A stretch of 55,568 nucleotides of DNA, taken from the NCBI GenBank assembly GCA_047974405.1, contig JBKECI010000076.1:1-55568 (forward strand), read 5' to 3'. The first letter of the stretch is position 1. Each line of letters opens with the position of its first letter. Both the position numbers and the translations under genes were made by a program. The notes beneath the pieces were generated by a model, which worked only from the letters and a program-made list of their open reading frames with translations, was not told the origin of the DNA and did not search any database. Shown one piece after another: positions 54,576-55,568 of this stretch. This DNA is from UPXZ01 sp047974405. Its GTDB lineage: Bacteria; Bacteroidota; Bacteroidia; Bacteroidales; Paludibacteraceae.

Positions 54576-55037
54576 TTAAATCTCATCGTCTGCATACAAA
54601 TATGTATTGGCAGCCTGCTTGTAATTAAAAATTTCATTTTCACTAAAAAAACGTTTTAACTCTGCCACAGCAGAATCAGAAGAATCAGAAGTATGAACAA
54701 TATTCTCCTGCATACTCACCCCAAAATCTCCCCGAATGGTTCCCGGAGCAGCTTCACGACTATTGGTAACTCCCGTCATATTCCTTACAATAGAAACAGC
54801 GTCCTTTCCTTCACAGCACATAACAATTACCGGAGTTGCCATCATCGAGTTTTTTATCCGTTGAAAAAAGGGGCGGGTTACAAGGTGAGCGTAATGCTCT
54901 TCCAAAATATTATCGGTAAGCTGCATCATCTTTATTCCTGCCAGTCGAAGTCCTTTTTGTTCAAATCTCTTAATGACTTCTCCCACTAAGGAACGCTGCA
55001 ATGCAGAGGGTTTTAAAATTACAAGGGTTCTTTCCAT
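54576..55037 (-). CDS. ndk: Nucleoside diphosphate kinase
   Basis: It exchanges gamma-phosphates between nucleoside di- and triphosphates. The phosphohistidine His115 lies in ENIVHTSDS, and other ligands appear in RTLVILKPSALQR and GTIRGDFG. At 153 residues it is normal, with a short C-terminal helix beyond the standard end. A TACTTTTG box on the minus strand (55088-55081) could be its promoter. It starts the ndk-peptidase operon. Confidence 0.97.
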   Translation of the reverse strand: MERTLVILKPSALQRSLVGEVIKRFEQKGLRLAGIKMMQLTDNILEEHYAHLVTRPFFQRIKNSMMATPVIVMCCEGKDAVSIVRNMTGVTNSREAAPGTIRGDFGVSMQENIVHTSDSSDSAVAELKRFFSENEIFNYKQAANTYLYADDEI

Positions 55038-55370
55038 AGGAACTTGGGTTGAATTTTTAATTCAAAAATCAATTCGCTGTCAAAAGTAAGAAAAAAAAAT
55101 TACAGAAAGTATACACATTGTTCAAAAAAAATTATTTTTTAACTATTTGTAGCAGGAGATATGCCTATTTTTGATTTTAATAAGGAAATAACGATATTTT
55201 GTCACACAATACCCTTATGAAAGTGCCCAACTCCCTTATGTTTACAACACTTTGTATAACAATAAGAACATGTTTTTTGAAAGCAAACACACAAAATATA
55301 AATATTCTGTGCATAAATTTATAAGAGTTGTAGCTAATCAAAAAACAAAGTAACTATCTAGCAATAATAG

Positions 55371-55409
55371 AGAAAGACAAATTTTTAAGGTTAAAAATAT
55401 TGTCTTTCT
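55371..55409. terminator. Long AT-rich hairpin, probable terminator
   Basis: AGAAAGACAAATTTTTAA pairs with TTAAAAAT-A-TTGTCTTTCT: 18 bp with one bulged A, loop GG. Confidence 0.5.
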
Positions 55410-55426
55410 ATTTTCAAATGAAATAA

Positions 55427-55457
55427 GCTCATTCCAAACAATTGACTCGGGATGAGC
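55427..55457 (-). terminator. Hairpin after the right-edge gene
   Basis: GCTCATTCC and GGGATGAGC form a 9-bp stem with one G-T pair and a 13-base loop, 41 bases past the partial gene's stop. It is followed on the minus strand by TTATTTCATTTG. Confidence 0.45.
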
Positions 55458-55498
55458 CAACTTCTACCAAGATACGATTATCCACTATTTTATATCGA

Positions 55499-55567
55499 TC
55501 AAAGAAAATACTGCCCCTCTTCTTTCAGCCTTTTTCTCAAATATTGAACATCAACATTATGCACATC
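55499..55567 (-). CDS. C-terminal end of a gene entering from the right edge
   Basis: On the minus strand a frame is open from the window edge for 22 codons (DVHNVDVQYLRKRLKEEGQY...) and ends at TGA 55501-55499. The composition and the hairpin that follows suggest a real protein end. It is too short to identify. Confidence 0.4.
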   Translation of the reverse strand, partial: DVHNVDVQYLRKRLKEEGQYFL

Positions 55568-55568
55568 G

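Larger units (their letters stand above)
55038..55498. other. Intergenic region upstream of ndk
   Basis: Contains the possible ndk -7 box (TACTTTTG on the minus strand, 55088-55081) and two hairpins at 55371-55409 and 55427-55457. No ORF is evident between. Confidence 0.45.

Noticed and set aside
1..55568. CRISPR arrays, tRNA or rRNA genes, insertion sequences, prophage, anti-phage systems
   Set aside because: I looked for repeated spacers, cloverleaf-like elements, transposase or integrase motifs and defence gene motifs, and saw none that could be supported by eye.

Overview
The window looks like chromosomal DNA from an AT-rich member of the Bacteroidota, most likely order Bacteroidales. 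The evidence is: promoter-like TTTG / TAnnTTTG boxes with little Shine-Dalgarno use, a fused SecDF, an S16 with a long C-terminal tail, GldG, a serine-palmitoyltransferase-like enzyme (bacterial sphingolipids), an OMP_b-brl_3-type TonB-dependent receptor, a Nudix-fold AraR-like regulator, and a GT4/GH57/debranching-enzyme glycogen cluster. I see no tRNA, rRNA, CRISPR array, insertion sequence or prophage. Nearly all of the window is ordinary chromosomal housekeeping and carbohydrate metabolism.

Layout. (1) 1-3 kb: 3' part of a GH2 beta-galactosidase-type enzyme, then a secreted polysaccharide deacetylase. (2) 3-4.7 kb, minus strand: a Wzz-like polysaccharide co-polymerase and a rhomboid protease. 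(3) 4.8-9.5 kb: an alpha-glucan operon (debranching enzyme, GT4 synthase, GH57 protein) with a very good Bacteroidota promoter in front and a strong terminator behind. (4) 9.6-21 kb: plsC, recO, a CarboxypepD-reg exported protein, a ThrRS-like/uridine-kinase fusion, gldG (minus), a TonB-dependent receptor, proC, and prfB with an intact programmed +1 frameshift site. (5) 21.4-23.4 kb, minus: serine palmitoyltransferase and a MarC protein. (6) 23.5-31.9 kb, minus: a compact eight-gene surface polysaccharide cluster (flippase, Wzy/EpsG-like polymerase, three GT2 and three GT4 glycosyltransferases), visibly more AT-rich than its flanks. (7) 31.9-33.4 kb: thiamine-binding protein, rpsP, and a small unrecognised gene. 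(8) 33.4-43.4 kb, minus: a complete L-arabinose catabolic cluster araD-araA-araB-galM-symporter-araR-GH51, with a palindromic operator candidate just downstream of the araD promoter. (9) 43.5-55.6 kb: a lipoprotein, mscL, secDF, glsB, an ECF sigma factor, comF, a DgkA-type kinase, ahcY, an M23/LysM peptidase, ndk, and the last codons of a gene entering from the right edge.

How the genes fit together. The GH51 enzyme frees arabinose from arabinan or arabinoxylan, the symporter imports it, GalM interconverts anomers, and AraA, AraB and AraD convert it to xylulose-5-phosphate. The Nudix-fold protein, whose Nudix box is too degraded for hydrolysis, is the obvious sensor. The alpha-glucan operon handles storage polysaccharide.

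The main points for a second look are: the prfB frameshift site in a lineage that barely uses SD sequences (together with an SPY variant of the RF2 SPF motif); the GH57 protein lacking its expected catalytic Asp; the arabinose operator with its helically phased extra half-site; the orphan gldG; a 59-codon gene flanked by a promoter box and a terminator; and an 888-base gap before glsB containing a good promoter match. I found no clearly new multi-gene system.
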